From assembly GCF_016584085.1 (NCBI RefSeq), contig NZ_NRSJ01000025.1, positions 1-64,000 on the forward strand: a stretch of DNA of 64,000 nucleotides, in the 5' to 3' direction. Positions 36,449-45,808 of this stretch are shown piece after piece. Origin of the DNA: Halochromatium glycolicum (GTDB lineage Bacteria > Pseudomonadota > Gammaproteobacteria > Chromatiales > Chromatiaceae). The notes beneath the pieces were generated by a model that searched no databases, was not told the origin of the DNA, and saw only the letters and a list, made by a program, of their open reading frames with translations. Made by a program: the position numbers and the translations under genes. Within the stretch, counting starts at the first letter, position 1; each line of letters opens with the position of its first letter.

Positions 36449-39222
36449 TGGTAATCGAGGTCGCCGTAGAGGTCGTCGGCGAGGTTCTCGAACTTCGTGT
36501 ACTGACCGAGGAAGGCGAGCTTCACAGTGCCGATCGGGCCATTGCGCTGCTTGCCGATGATGATCTCGGCGACGCCCTTGTCAGGGCTGTCCTCATTGTA
36601 GACCTCGTCGCGATAGATGAACACGATCACGTCTGCATCCTGTTCAATCGCGCCCGAGTTATGACTCACGATCCCATCAGCCAGCCAAGAAGCTGGTCCC
36701 GGGACCGTCAAATCATAGACATCTTCTTCGCCGTCGGGCTCGACGGCAACCACCGTGTCCCAAAACAAGCCGCTATTCGCTGTGACGCGCAATTCATCGT
36801 CGCCAAGCAAAGCAGCGTAGCTCATCAGGGTCTTGCGCGATGGCGAAAATCGAAAATGGGCTGAGCCGCCATAAGAAGTACCGCGCAAACTTGCCATTTG
36901 TCGCTGTGAGATCCCCCGCGCCTGCATCGATTGGCGGACCTGCGCGAACACTTCATCCGGAAGTGTGTCGACATTCGGGTTTGCCAAAACCCCTTCGAGA
37001 CGTAACCGCAACGCACTAGCAGCAGCCTGACGAGGTCCAAAGGCTCCGATTTCATCCAAGAAAAGACGCTGAGCCGTGACGCCTCGGACCCAAACCATGT
37101 AGGTCGTGCGGTATTGAGCCATGTCGACCGATTGAATCTTGGCAACGATACCGAAACGCAGCAACAGTGCCGCCACATCCTCGGCCAAGCCGCGGCTATT
37201 GGTGCTCAAGTGAATCGCGTGGCTGCCACGCTGACCTGGTTTACGAACCGAAATCGTGCCATCGGTGGCCCAAAGATGCTGGAGAAAAAGTGCAATCTGA
37301 CGCAGATCGAGACCGAAGATTGCTTGGGGGATACGCTTTTCGTACGATCGCTGGCCAAATACGCCAAGCCCACGCAGCCACCTATTTACACCGGCCGGAT
37401 GCCAACGGTTTCCATTCCCACTGAAAACCAACTGATGCCAGGCGCCCCGTCCTTGATACCTATTGACACGGACACCGAAATTGGATGCGCAGTCGCTTAC
37501 GATGCGGCTATTGTCCTCTGACGCCGTGGTGTATCGCAATGGCTGTCCGCTGAGGTAGCTGCCGTCACCAATCAGGTGCGCAAGCAAAATCACTTGGTGG
37601 TCGGGCCAAGCCTCGATCGCTGCTTGGCTCGCGAGCGCGCGCGCGATCGCGAGCCGATCGCCTTGAGCGATTGTCTCCACTGTTTTCCAGCCACGACCGG
37701 TTAGCAGACGATGCTGCGCGGTCGCCCGGAGACACCGGCCGCTCGCCAGCTTGATCGAGAATACCGGCTTGCGCCCCGTATACCAGACCTGCTCCGCTCT
37801 CGCGGTGACGAGCTGGTGGTTGTCATCCACAGCAATCACGTCAGGCGTGGAGCCCACAAGTTCCGCGATGGGTAGCCAGCGTCCATCAGCGAGAATGACA
37901 CGGGTTTCGCCCGTTACGCACTCACGCAGATCCGACATCACCGGACGCTTGTTCGGACGCTGCTCGAGACTGCGGTTGAGCTGCGACAGGGCGACGACCG
38001 GCACATTGAGCTCCTTTGCCAACGATTTCAGCGAGCGCGAGATCGTCGAGATCTCGGTGGCGCGGTTCTCGCCCTCTTGCGGCGCCTGCATCAGCTGCAG
38101 GTAATCGACTACGATCAGCGCGAGCTCCTTCTCCTCGCGCTTGAGGTCGCGCTGCAGTCGGCGCACCCGGGCGCGCAGATCGGTCGGCGACAGCGCCGGC
38201 GTGTCGTCGATGTAGATCGGTGCCTGGGACAACATGGTGACTGCCGAGGTCAGTCGTGGCCAGTCCTCTTCGCTCAACTTGCCGGTGCGCACCCGATGCT
38301 GGTCGATCTGCCCGAGCGACGACATCATGCGCATCGCCAACGCATCGCCGGGCATCTCCATGCTGAAGACGGCCACGCCCTTGCTCGTCTTGATCGCAGC
38401 ATTCTCAGCTAAGTTCATAGCAAAGCTCGTTTTTCCCATCGACGGCCTACCCGCGCAGATGATCAAATCCGACGGCTGCAGGCCCGAGGTCTTCATGTCG
38501 AAATCGATGAAGCCGGTGGGCAGGCCGGTGATGGGCTCATCGCGGTGATAGAGCTCATCGATCTTGTTGACCGCGATGGTCAGCAGGTCCTCGATCGACT
38601 TGAAGCCGCCCCCGCGGGTGAGCTGCTCGGCGATCTCGAACACCTTGGCCTCGGCGGCGTCGAGGATCTCGGCCTCGCTGCGGCCCTTGGTGTCGAACGC
38701 GAGATCGGCGATGCCGGTGCCGGCACGCACGAGCTGCCGCAGCACCGAGTTGAAGCGCACGATGCGCGCGTAATGTGCGGCATTGGCGGCCGAGGCGGTG
38801 TTCCGGTCGATCTCGGCGAGGTAGGCCATGCCGCCGACATCATCGAGCAGCTTGCGCTTCTCGAGGGCCTCCGAGAGCGTGATCACATCGAACGGCTGGT
38901 CCTGCTCGGCGAGGATCGCCACCGCGCGAAAGATCAGCTGATGCTCTTGGCGATAGAAGTCACCCTCACGCACCCGGTCCGCAACCTGCTCCCAGACGCT
39001 GTTCTCGAGCATCAGCGCGCCGAGCAGCGACTGCTCGGCCTGCAGGTTGTGCGGCGGTACCCGCATCCCCGGCATCGCGTCGGCGAGCTCCGAGACGGCG
39101 TCCGTCGGCGAATGAGGAAGCTCAGCGCCGAAGTCCTCGGGCAGGGCCGGTGGCGGGTCCTCGCCCAACCCGGTTTCAGGCTGTTCGCTGTGCGCTTCAG
39201 AATTCGAACGATGATCGGGCAA
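36445..39222 (-). CDS. dnaB: replicative DNA helicase DnaB containing an intein
   Basis: DnaB unwinds DNA at the replication fork. The precursor is 925 residues; removal of residues 435-855 leaves 504, a little longer than usual because of an acidic N-terminal extension of about 50. The N-terminal helical domain (56-160), Walker A GRPSMGKTSFAM (K264), Walker B VVDYLQLM and arginine-finger region are intact. The insertion falls between SDLRE and SGAIEQDAD, the most conserved stretch of the ATPase and a known DnaB intein site. The gene heads the dnaB-alr-radA set. rplI, its frequent upstream neighbour, is not present. Confidence 0.95.
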   Translation of the reverse strand: MPDHRSNSEAHSEQPETGLGEDPPPALPEDFGAELPHSPTDAVSELADAMPGMRVPPHNLQAEQSLLGALMLENSVWEQVADRVREGDFYRQEHQLIFRAVAILAEQDQPFDVITLSEALEKRKLLDDVGGMAYLAEIDRNTASAANAAHYARIVRFNSVLRQLVRAGTGIADLAFDTKGRSEAEILDAAEAKVFEIAEQLTRGGGFKSIEDLLTIAVNKIDELYHRDEPITGLPTGFIDFDMKTSGLQPSDLIICAGRPSMGKTSFAMNLAENAAIKTSKGVAVFSMEMPGDALAMRMMSSLGQIDQHRVRTGKLSEEDWPRLTSAVTMLSQAPIYIDDTPALSPTDLRARVRRLQRDLKREEKELALIVVDYLQLMQAPQEGENRATEISTISRSLKSLAKELNVPVVALSQLNRSLEQRPNKRPVMSDLRECVTGETRVILADGRWLPIAELVGSTPDVIAVDDNHQLVTARAEQVWYTGRKPVFSIKLASGRCLRATAQHRLLTGRGWKTVETIAQGDRLAIARALASQAAIEAWPDHQVILLAHLIGDGSYLSGQPLRYTTASEDNSRIVSDCASNFGVRVNRYQGRGAWHQLVFSGNGNRWHPAGVNRWLRGLGVFGQRSYEKRIPQAIFGLDLRQIALFLQHLWATDGTISVRKPGQRGSHAIHLSTNSRGLAEDVAALLLRFGIVAKIQSVDMAQYRTTYMVWVRGVTAQRLFLDEIGAFGPRQAAASALRLRLEGVLANPNVDTLPDEVFAQVRQSMQARGISQRQMASLRGTSYGGSAHFRFSPSRKTLMSYAALLGDDELRVTANSGLFWDTVVAVEPDGEEDVYDLTVPGPASWLADGIVSHNSGAIEQDADVIVFIYRDEVYNEDSPDKGVAEIIIGKQRNGPIGTVKLAFLGQYTKFENLADDLYGDLDYQ
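36658..37920 (-). mobile_element. DnaB intein with LAGLIDADG homing endonuclease
   Basis: The 421-residue element starts with Cys (CVTGETRVILADGRWLPIAE, block A) and ends with His-Asn (WLADGIVSHN, block G) before the +1 Ser of the host protein, so all splicing residues (Cys1, block B TAQHRLLT, His-Asn, Ser+1) are present. Two endonuclease signatures, LAHLIGDGSY and LQHLWATDGTIS, carry the acidic residues of LAGLIDADG enzymes, so it is probably active or recently active. A helix-turn-helix-like stretch (SQRQMASLRGTSYGG) follows, as in other DnaB inteins. Base composition is visibly less GC-rich than the flanking dnaB. The frame is open throughout. Confidence 0.93.
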
Positions 39223-39760
39223 CGCGGCTTCCTCACTCGGCGACGACTCAGACAGACGTCATTGTCGCGGTTGGCCCGCTCCCGGGCAAACCAGGTGCGG
39301 ACCCCGCTCCCGACGTGCGGCGGACCGGCTCCGGCCGCACGGCGAGTCGGCTTTCACTAGTGCGCTTACCGTGAAATAACGCCTGTGAGCGTTTCATTCT
39401 CAGGGGTGGCGCGCTGGCGCGCCGCCATGAACGTTAACCGAGGCTTGCTCAGAGTTTGCTTAGGCTGCGGCTGTCACATTCGCCGGGCCTCCCAAGGCGA
39501 CCCTATTCACTCGAGTTTTCAGCCATTTCGGTGGCTCATTGATTGCGCCGATTGCTCCCAGCTGGAGCACTTGTTGTCGAGCGGGACTTTTGTTCACTCG
39601 GCAAGGCTTGCCTTGGATGGCATGCATTGAAGACAGGTGTTGCGCTGCGAAAGCAACACTTGGAATGATCGGAATCAATGGCTTGTGCCAACTTCGAGAG
39701 CCAGTTTCTGAAGACGCTCACGCTAGTGTCCAGCTAGCGTCTGCCGTATCAGCCGGAGGA
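39223..39760. other. intergenic region upstream of dnaB
   Basis: This 538-bp region holds a strong GC-rich hairpin next to dnaB (GTGCGGC at 39315-39321 and GCCGCAC at 39334-39340, with an inner CCGG...CCGG) and a second stem (GTGTTGC 39637-39643, GCAACAC 39653-39659). Short frames on both strands have no recognisable relatives. The right part is less GC-rich than the surroundings and may be decayed accessory DNA. The dnaB promoter must lie here. Confidence 0.4.
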
Positions 39761-40303
39761 TCAGAGTAGTTTTTCAATCGCTTTCAGGAACTTCTTGCTC
39801 TGTGGTGAAGTAATGCTCGAGTAGTAGTCAACCACGTTTCCTTCACGGTCTATCAGATACTTGTAGAAGTTCCATTTCGGGTAGGCTCCAGTCTGCTCGG
39901 CAAGGTACTGATATAGCGGAGCAGCCTGCCCTTTCTTCACGTGGATCTTCTCGAACATCGGGAATTGAATCGAGTAGGTCAGCCGGCAGAACTTCTGGAT
40001 CTGCTCCTCCGAGCCGGGCTCCTGATTGCCGAAGTCGTTGGACGGGAAGCCTAAGACCACCAGGCCGCGATCCTTGTACCGGTCGTACAACGCCTCGAGG
40101 CCGTCGTACTGGCCAGTAAAGCCGCATTTGCTGGCGGTATTGACCATTAACACGACCTTGCCTTGGTAGGCATCACAGAGCCGAACAGTCTCATCGCCGG
40201 CCAACCGGCGGAGCTCGAAATCGAGCGCGGGAGCGCAAGCGGCGGCAGCAGGATCAGCCATCGTCATTCCTCCGATCAAGGTGAGCAGCGCCAGATGTCG
40301 CAT
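39761..40303 (-). CDS. glutathione peroxidase-family thiol peroxidase (exported)
   Basis: The 180-residue protein has a short signal peptide (about 1-21, AAA/ACA) and the glutathione peroxidase fold: VNTASKCGFTGQY with peroxidatic Cys C60 in place of selenocysteine, GFPSNDFGNQEPGS with the conserved Gln, and KWNFYKYLIDREG with the catalytic Trp and Asn. The catalytic tetrad is complete. Such Cys enzymes in bacteria usually take electrons from thioredoxin rather than glutathione. Location is probably periplasmic. GAGGTCC precedes ATG 40303. Confidence 0.9.
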   Translation of the reverse strand: MRHLALLTLIGGMTMADPAAAACAPALDFELRRLAGDETVRLCDAYQGKVVLMVNTASKCGFTGQYDGLEALYDRYKDRGLVVLGFPSNDFGNQEPGSEEQIQKFCRLTYSIQFPMFEKIHVKKGQAAPLYQYLAEQTGAYPKWNFYKYLIDREGNVVDYYSSITSPQSKKFLKAIEKLL

Positions 40304-40564
40304 CGTAGGACCTCATCGCGGTTGTGCAAATCATCGACAGGCCCAAGATGGGTGGACGCGATGGAAACACAACTTGCGGTCGTCGTAATTGTCTTCGATC
40401 GCACAGCAAGGCCGGATCTGGGAAGGCAGCGGGGCTTCAGATCCCGCTCGATCCTACCGTATCAAGTCGCCGAGCAGACATGAACATTCTCTGGACATGG
40501 TTTGAAACTGCGCTTCCGAGGCCAACTAACCGGGATTCCAGATGCAGACAGAGGTAATAGTCGA

Positions 40565-41308
40565 ATGGCTGATTGGATCGAAGGCCGGATAACCGGGAAG
40601 CGGCATTGGTCTCAGGCGCTCTACAGCTTACAGATCGATGCGCCACTCCCCTCGTTCCGAGCGGGACAGTACATCAAGGTCGCGCTCGACCTCGACGGCG
40701 AGCGCGTCGGTCGACCCTACTCGCTCGTCAATGCCCCTCACGAGAGCCCGCTCGAGATCTATTTCAACGAGATCCCGGAAGGTCCACTGACGCCGAAGCT
40801 CTCCGACCTTGAGGTTGGTGATCGGGTCTGGGTCTCGGCCAAGGCAAGCGGCGTCTTCACGATGGATAACGTCGTCTCCCGGCGCCACCTTTGGATGTTA
40901 GCGACAGGCACCGCGCTTGGCGTCTACCTCTCGATGCTCAAGACCATGGAGCCTTGGGAGCGTTTCGAGCGCATCATCCTCGTGCACGGCGCCCGCAATA
41001 CCGGCGAGCTCGCCTACGGCGAGACCATCGCCGAGCTGCAGGCCGCGCATGAGGAGAGTTTTACCTTCATCACTGCCCTGACCCGCGATTCGAGCGAAAC
41101 AGCGCTACAGGGCCGCATCACCAACCTCCTCGAGAACGGTGTGCTCGAGGACACCGCCGGCGCCAAGATCACCGCCGACGACAGCCACCTGATGTTGTGC
41201 GGGAACTCGGAGATGATCAAGGACGTCCGCGCCTGGCTGGAGGCCCACGGATTGCACCGCCACAGACGGCTCGAGCCGGGCCACTACACAACCGAGCAAT
41301 ACCACTGA
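40565..41308 (+). CDS. fpr: ferredoxin--NADP(+) reductase
   Basis: The 247-residue FAD enzyme exchanges electrons between NADPH and ferredoxin or flavodoxin. It shows GRPYSLVNAPH (the RxYS FAD-binding motif), LATGTALGVYLSML (NADP ribose loop GTG-G), ILVHGARNTGELAYGE and HLMLCGNSEMIKDV, the bacterial Fpr subclass. ATG 40565 is chosen because AGAGGT lies about 10 bp upstream; the longer frame from 40502 is not conserved. It opens the plus-strand run of DNA ligase and photolyase and could supply reducing power to the flavoenzymes there, an inference from position only. Confidence 0.9.
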   Translation: MADWIEGRITGKRHWSQALYSLQIDAPLPSFRAGQYIKVALDLDGERVGRPYSLVNAPHESPLEIYFNEIPEGPLTPKLSDLEVGDRVWVSAKASGVFTMDNVVSRRHLWMLATGTALGVYLSMLKTMEPWERFERIILVHGARNTGELAYGETIAELQAAHEESFTFITALTRDSSETALQGRITNLLENGVLEDTAGAKITADDSHLMLCGNSEMIKDVRAWLEAHGLHRHRRLEPGHYTTEQYH

Positions 41309-41350
41309 CCTGAGCGGGCAGACGTTGGACCCATCCGTGCCGAGTCGACG

Positions 41351-42913
41351 ATGACCGCGCTTCGGGAGCTGGCCGAGGCGTCGCGAGAGCTGGGCGCACT
41401 GCATGGTCGGCGACAGAAGATCGAGCGCATCGCGGCCCTGCTGCGCGCTTGCTCCGATGCAGAGGCCGCGACAGTTGCGCGCTGGATGACGGGCGAGCCT
41501 GCCCAAGCCAGGCTCGGGGTTGGGCCGGCCCAGGTCCATACCGCCTGCACCACGCAGCCGGCATCAAGCCCTCGGCTTACGGTGGACGATGTCGCCGCCT
41601 GGTTCCAGGAGATCGGGGCAATCAAAGGAGGCGGCAGCAAGGCGGCTCGGGCCGATCGACTCGCCCGCCTCTTCGCGGCCGCCACGGAACAGGAGCAGCA
41701 GTTTCTCGCGCACCTGCTGCTTGGCGAGCTGCGTCAGGGCGCTCTCTTGGGCCTGGTGATCGAGGCGATCGCCTCGGCGTTCGTGCTTCCGCTTGGCAGC
41801 ATTCAGCGAGCGCACATGCTCACCGGCGAGGTCGGTGAGGTCGCGGCCGTCGCCCGTACACAGGGTCGCGCCGGTGTCGATGCGCTCGAGCTGCGGTTGT
41901 TTCACCCGGTCCAACCGATGCTGGCTCAGCCGGCGGAGGATCTCGGCGCGGCAATCGCGACGCTCGGCGAGCCGCTGCTCGAGTACAAACTGGACGGCGC
42001 TCGGGTCCAGGTCCACAAGCAGGAGACCGAGGTCCGCGTCTTCAGCCGCCAGGGGAACGAGGTGACCGAAGCAGTCCCGGATATCGTCGAACCAGTCCGG
42101 CGACTACCAGTCTCCGACCTGGTGCTCGACGGCGAGGCCCTCGCGTTTGGGGACGACGGTACACCGCGGCCGTTTCAGACCAGCATGCGGCGCTTCGGCC
42201 GACGCAGTGACGACGCTGCCCTCCGCGCCCAGCTGCCACTGCAAAGCTTCTATTTCGACTGCCTGCGCCTGAATGGGGAGACCCTGATCGACGCCGATAC
42301 GCTGAGCCGTCAAGCGGCGCTGCGCGATGTGGTCCCGGCGAGCCTGCGAATGCCCTCGCTTCGCACCACCTCGGCTTCAGAGGCCAAGGCCTTTCTCGAG
42401 CAGGCCCTCGCCGCCGGACATGAAGGATTGATGGCCAAGGCCCCGCAAGCGCCCTATGCCGCCGGCGGTCGCGGCAGCCACTGGCTCAAGATCAAGCAGG
42501 TCCAGACGTTGGACCTCGTGGTCCTGGCTGCCGAATGGGGCAGCGGCCGACGGCAGGGATGGCTTTCCAACCTCCACCTGGGCGCGCGCAGCAATGGCGG
42601 CTTCGTGATGCTCGGTAAGACCTTCAAGGGACTGACCCACCAGCTCCTGACCTGGCAGACCGAGCAGTTGCTCGCCCGCGAGATCGCCCGCGACGGGATC
42701 ATCGTCCAGGTCCGACCCGAGCTCGTCGTCGAGATCGCGTTCAACGAGCTCCAGCGCAGCCGTCAGTATCCGGCCGGGCTCGCCCTGCGCTTCGCCCGCG
42801 TGCGGCGCTACCGCGATGACAAGCCGGCCGCCGAGGCCGACGACATCGAGACGGTCTCTGCCCTCTTTGCCCGTCAGGTCGCCTACCGCGACGTCCTCAG
42901 CGATCACCGATGA
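41351..42913 (+). CDS. ATP-dependent DNA ligase (archaeal/LigB type)
   Basis: The 520-residue protein has an N-terminal DNA-binding domain (1-190), the adenylation domain with motif I EYKLDGARVQVHK (adenylated K213), motif III RPFQTSMRRFGR region and QSFYFDCLRLNGE, motif IV EGLMAKAP and motif V WLKIKQ, then the OB-fold. The whole resembles archaeal Lig1 and mycobacterial LigB rather than the small periplasmic ligases of gammaproteobacteria. The housekeeping ligase of this group is the NAD-dependent LigA, so this is an accessory repair ligase, probably gained by transfer. Its TGA overlaps the photolyase ATG (ATGA). No LigD-type primase or nuclease domain is present. Confidence 0.9.
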   Translation: MTALRELAEASRELGALHGRRQKIERIAALLRACSDAEAATVARWMTGEPAQARLGVGPAQVHTACTTQPASSPRLTVDDVAAWFQEIGAIKGGGSKAARADRLARLFAAATEQEQQFLAHLLLGELRQGALLGLVIEAIASAFVLPLGSIQRAHMLTGEVGEVAAVARTQGRAGVDALELRLFHPVQPMLAQPAEDLGAAIATLGEPLLEYKLDGARVQVHKQETEVRVFSRQGNEVTEAVPDIVEPVRRLPVSDLVLDGEALAFGDDGTPRPFQTSMRRFGRRSDDAALRAQLPLQSFYFDCLRLNGETLIDADTLSRQAALRDVVPASLRMPSLRTTSASEAKAFLEQALAAGHEGLMAKAPQAPYAAGGRGSHWLKIKQVQTLDLVVLAAEWGSGRRQGWLSNLHLGARSNGGFVMLGKTFKGLTHQLLTWQTEQLLAREIARDGIIVQVRPELVVEIAFNELQRSRQYPAGLALRFARVRRYRDDKPAAEADDIETVSALFARQVAYRDVLSDHR

Positions 42914-44466
42914 GCGACACGAACGCGATGACGCGGGTCCGTAGGCTAAGCATCGTGCTCGGCGACCAGCTCAACGAGGACAACCCGGCGCTCAGACAAT
43001 TGGACCCGAGCCTGGACCTGATCTGGCTCTGCGAGGCGTCTGAGGAGGCAACCAAGGTGCCCTCGCACAAGGCACGCATCGTGCTTTTCCTCTCGGCAAT
43101 GCGCCACTTTGCCGAACGCCTGCGAGCACGCGGCCTCCCGGTGCGCTACCTGGCGCTGGATCAGCACCCCTACAGCAGCCTCGCCGCGGCACTGAGCGCT
43201 GATCTGCAGCGCCTGAAGCCGCAGTCGGCCCGGATCACGCATCCCGGCGAGCACCGGCTGCTCATCGCGCTACGCGATGCCTGTGCGACGCAGCACGTGC
43301 CAGTCGAGGTGCTCGATGATGACCACTTCCTCTGCTCGACCGCCGACTTCGAGCGTTGGGCCCGAGGCCGCAAGACCATCCGGCAGGAGCACTTCTATCG
43401 CTGGATGCGCAAGCGCGAACAGGTGCTGATGAGCGGCGCCGCGCCGATCGGAGGCGCCTGGAACTTCGACAAATCCAACCGCAGCTCATTCGGGAAGCAG
43501 GGACCGGGACGGTTGCCTGAGCCGGTTGGCTTCCCGCCGGATGAGACCACGCAGGCCGTGATCGATCTCGTCTCGGAACGCTTTCCCGAGGCCCCAGGCG
43601 ATCTGAGTCGGTTCGATTGGCCCGTCACCAGCGAGCAGGCCGCAACGGCGCTCGAGGATTTCCTTGCCAATCGGCTGCCGGCGTTCGGCGCCTATCAGGA
43701 CGCGATGTGGACCGAGCAGCCGTTCCTCTATCATGCCCGGCTGTCGGCGGCATTGAATCTGAAGCTGCTCGATCCGCGAGCCCTGATCGATGCGGCGGTT
43801 GCTGCTCATACCGAGCGACGCGCCCCGCTGGAGTCGGTGGAAGGATTCGTCCGGCAGGTGCTCGGCTGGCGTGAATACGTGCGCGGCCTCTACTGGCGGG
43901 AGATGCCCGGCTATCTGGAGCGTAATGCCCTCAGGGCACAACAGCCGCTGCCGGCGTTCTACTGGGATGGCGAGACCGATGCGGCATGCCTGCGCGCCGC
44001 CATCGGCCAAGTCATCGAATACGGCTATGGCCACCATATCCAGCGCCTGATGGTGACCGGACTGTTCGCGCTACTGCTGGGTGTGCAGCCGCGAGCTGTG
44101 CACCAATGGTATCTGGCGATGTTCGTCGACGCTGTGGAATGGGTCGAAGCGCCGAACACACTCGGTATGAGCCAGTTCGCCGATGGTGGGCTGCTGGCGT
44201 CCAAGCCCTATGTTGCCAGTGGCGCCTACATCCAGCGCATGAGCAACTACTGTAGGCACTGCCGCTTCGACCCGAAGCAGTCAACCGGCGACCGCGCCTG
44301 CCCGTTCACGACCCTATTCTGGGATTTCCTCGCCGCGCATCGCGATCGCTTCGCGCAGCACCCCCGTACGGCGCTGATGTGGCGGAACCTCGAGCGGCTC
44401 GATCAGGCCGAATTGGCCGCGATCCGGGCTCAGGCGGGCGCGCTGCGCGAGTCCCTGCTGGCTTGA
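42910..44466 (+). CDS. iron-sulfur bacterial cryptochrome/photolyase (FeS-BCP, PhrB-like)
   Basis: The 518-residue flavoprotein belongs to the prokaryotic (6-4) photolyase group. The N-terminal Rossmann domain (12-140; LSIVLGDQLNEDNPAL) binds the antenna. The C-terminal domain binds FAD and a [4Fe-4S] cluster held by C360, C448, C451 and C464 (YCRHCRFDPKQSTGDRACPF); their spacing matches the four ligands of Agrobacterium PhrB. The stretch FADGGLLASKPYVASGAYI is typical. It would use light to reverse UV lesions. It overlaps the ligase by 4 nt and is followed by an FAD oxidoreductase, so ligation and photoreversal are co-expressed. Confidence 0.93.
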   Translation: MSDTNAMTRVRRLSIVLGDQLNEDNPALRQLDPSLDLIWLCEASEEATKVPSHKARIVLFLSAMRHFAERLRARGLPVRYLALDQHPYSSLAAALSADLQRLKPQSARITHPGEHRLLIALRDACATQHVPVEVLDDDHFLCSTADFERWARGRKTIRQEHFYRWMRKREQVLMSGAAPIGGAWNFDKSNRSSFGKQGPGRLPEPVGFPPDETTQAVIDLVSERFPEAPGDLSRFDWPVTSEQAATALEDFLANRLPAFGAYQDAMWTEQPFLYHARLSAALNLKLLDPRALIDAAVAAHTERRAPLESVEGFVRQVLGWREYVRGLYWREMPGYLERNALRAQQPLPAFYWDGETDAACLRAAIGQVIEYGYGHHIQRLMVTGLFALLLGVQPRAVHQWYLAMFVDAVEWVEAPNTLGMSQFADGGLLASKPYVASGAYIQRMSNYCRHCRFDPKQSTGDRACPFTTLFWDFLAAHRDRFAQHPRTALMWRNLERLDQAELAAIRAQAGALRESLLA

Positions 44467-44533
44467 CCCATGGGCCTGGGCATACGCAATCAAACGGGTC
44501 CGTGCCAACCGGCCTCCGCACTTGGAGAAAGAG

Positions 44534-45808
44534 ATGAACCACGACGTGATCGTGATCGGCGCAGGCCTCAGCGGGCTCGCTTGCGCCATTGCACTGCAGC
44601 GCGCCGGGATCAGCAGTCTGATCCTCGAGGCCGGTGATCGGATCGGGGGGCGCATTGCCACCGATCAGGTCGACGGCTTCCTGCTCGATCGCGGCTTCCA
44701 GGTACTGCAGACCTGGTATCCCGAGGCCGAACGCCAGCTCGACTATGCTGCACTCGATCTGCGCCCCTTCTATCCCGGCGCCCAGGTCCGCATCGGTGAC
44801 AGGTTCCACCGCGTCAGCGACATCTGGCGCCACCCCACCCGCTTGCCCGAGATGCTGCTGTCGCCGGTCGGCTCAATGGCCGACAAGGTACGCCTGCTGC
44901 GTCTGCGGCAGCGCGCGCTGCAGGGTGACCTGAAGGCACTCTATGCGCGTCCCGAGACCACAGCGCTTGCCCATCTCAAGCAACTGGGCTTTTCGGAGCG
45001 CATCATCGAGCGCTTCTTCAAGCCGTTCTTCGCCGGTGTCTTCTTCGAGCCGGAGCTGGCTGTCTCCAGCCGTGCCTTCGAGTTCGTGTTTCGCGCCTTC
45101 GCCCTCGGCGATACCGCCTTGCCGGCCCAGGGTATCGCGCAGATCCCGCTGCAGCTGGCCGCTCAGCTGCCGTCCGATAGCCTCGAGCTCCGGCAGCCCG
45201 TGGAACGATTGGAGGCATCCGGGGTGGTGTTGCGTGGCGGCGAGCACCATGCCGCCAAGGCCGTCGTGGTCGCAACCGATGGGCCGGCAGCCGCGCGTCT
45301 GCTCGGTCGCGAGCCACCTGAGACACGTGCTACCACCTGCTTCTATTTCAGTGCCGATGCGCCGCCGATCAGCGGGCCCTACCTGGTGCTGGACGGCAAC
45401 CGAGAACGACCGATCAACAGCTTGCTGTGTCCGAGCAACCTGTCATCCGCCTACGCACCGCCGGAGCAACACCTGATCACGGTGAACTGTTTCGGGTACG
45501 CCCATGATCCGGATACGCTCGAGCGGGCGGTGCGGCGCCAACTGCGGCAGTGGTTCGGCGCATCGGTCGACGCCTGGAAACGGCTAGCGGTCTATCGCAT
45601 CGCCGATGCATTGCCGGTGCAGGCCCCGCCCGTCAGCGCACCGACGGAGGGCGCCAGCGGCACGAGCCAACCTGTGTCGGACCATGTCTGGCTCTGCGGC
45701 GAGCTCAGTGCGCCGCCCTCGATCCACTGGGCATTGGGTAGCGGCCGCCGTACCGGCGAGGCCGTTGCTGCTTGGCTGGGGCACTCATTGGGGCACGCAT
45801 CCGATTGA
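44534..45808 (+). CDS. FAD-dependent amine oxidase/carotenoid-isomerase-like oxidoreductase
   Basis: The 424-residue protein opens with the dinucleotide motif DVIVIGAGLSGLACAIALQRAG and EAGDRIGGRIAT, and ends with the second FAD contact WLCGELSAPPSIHWALGSGRRTGEAVA. This is the NAD(P)/FAD oxidoreductase group of protoporphyrinogen oxidase, amine oxidase and carotenoid desaturase enzymes; homologues near FeS-BCP photolyases are frequent, but the substrate is unknown. ATG 44534 follows GGAGAAAGAG, so the TTG at 44522 is rejected. It follows the photolyase by 67 bp. Confidence 0.82.
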   Translation: MNHDVIVIGAGLSGLACAIALQRAGISSLILEAGDRIGGRIATDQVDGFLLDRGFQVLQTWYPEAERQLDYAALDLRPFYPGAQVRIGDRFHRVSDIWRHPTRLPEMLLSPVGSMADKVRLLRLRQRALQGDLKALYARPETTALAHLKQLGFSERIIERFFKPFFAGVFFEPELAVSSRAFEFVFRAFALGDTALPAQGIAQIPLQLAAQLPSDSLELRQPVERLEASGVVLRGGEHHAAKAVVVATDGPAAARLLGREPPETRATTCFYFSADAPPISGPYLVLDGNRERPINSLLCPSNLSSAYAPPEQHLITVNCFGYAHDPDTLERAVRRQLRQWFGASVDAWKRLAVYRIADALPVQAPPVSAPTEGASGTSQPVSDHVWLCGELSAPPSIHWALGSGRRTGEAVAAWLGHSLGHASD

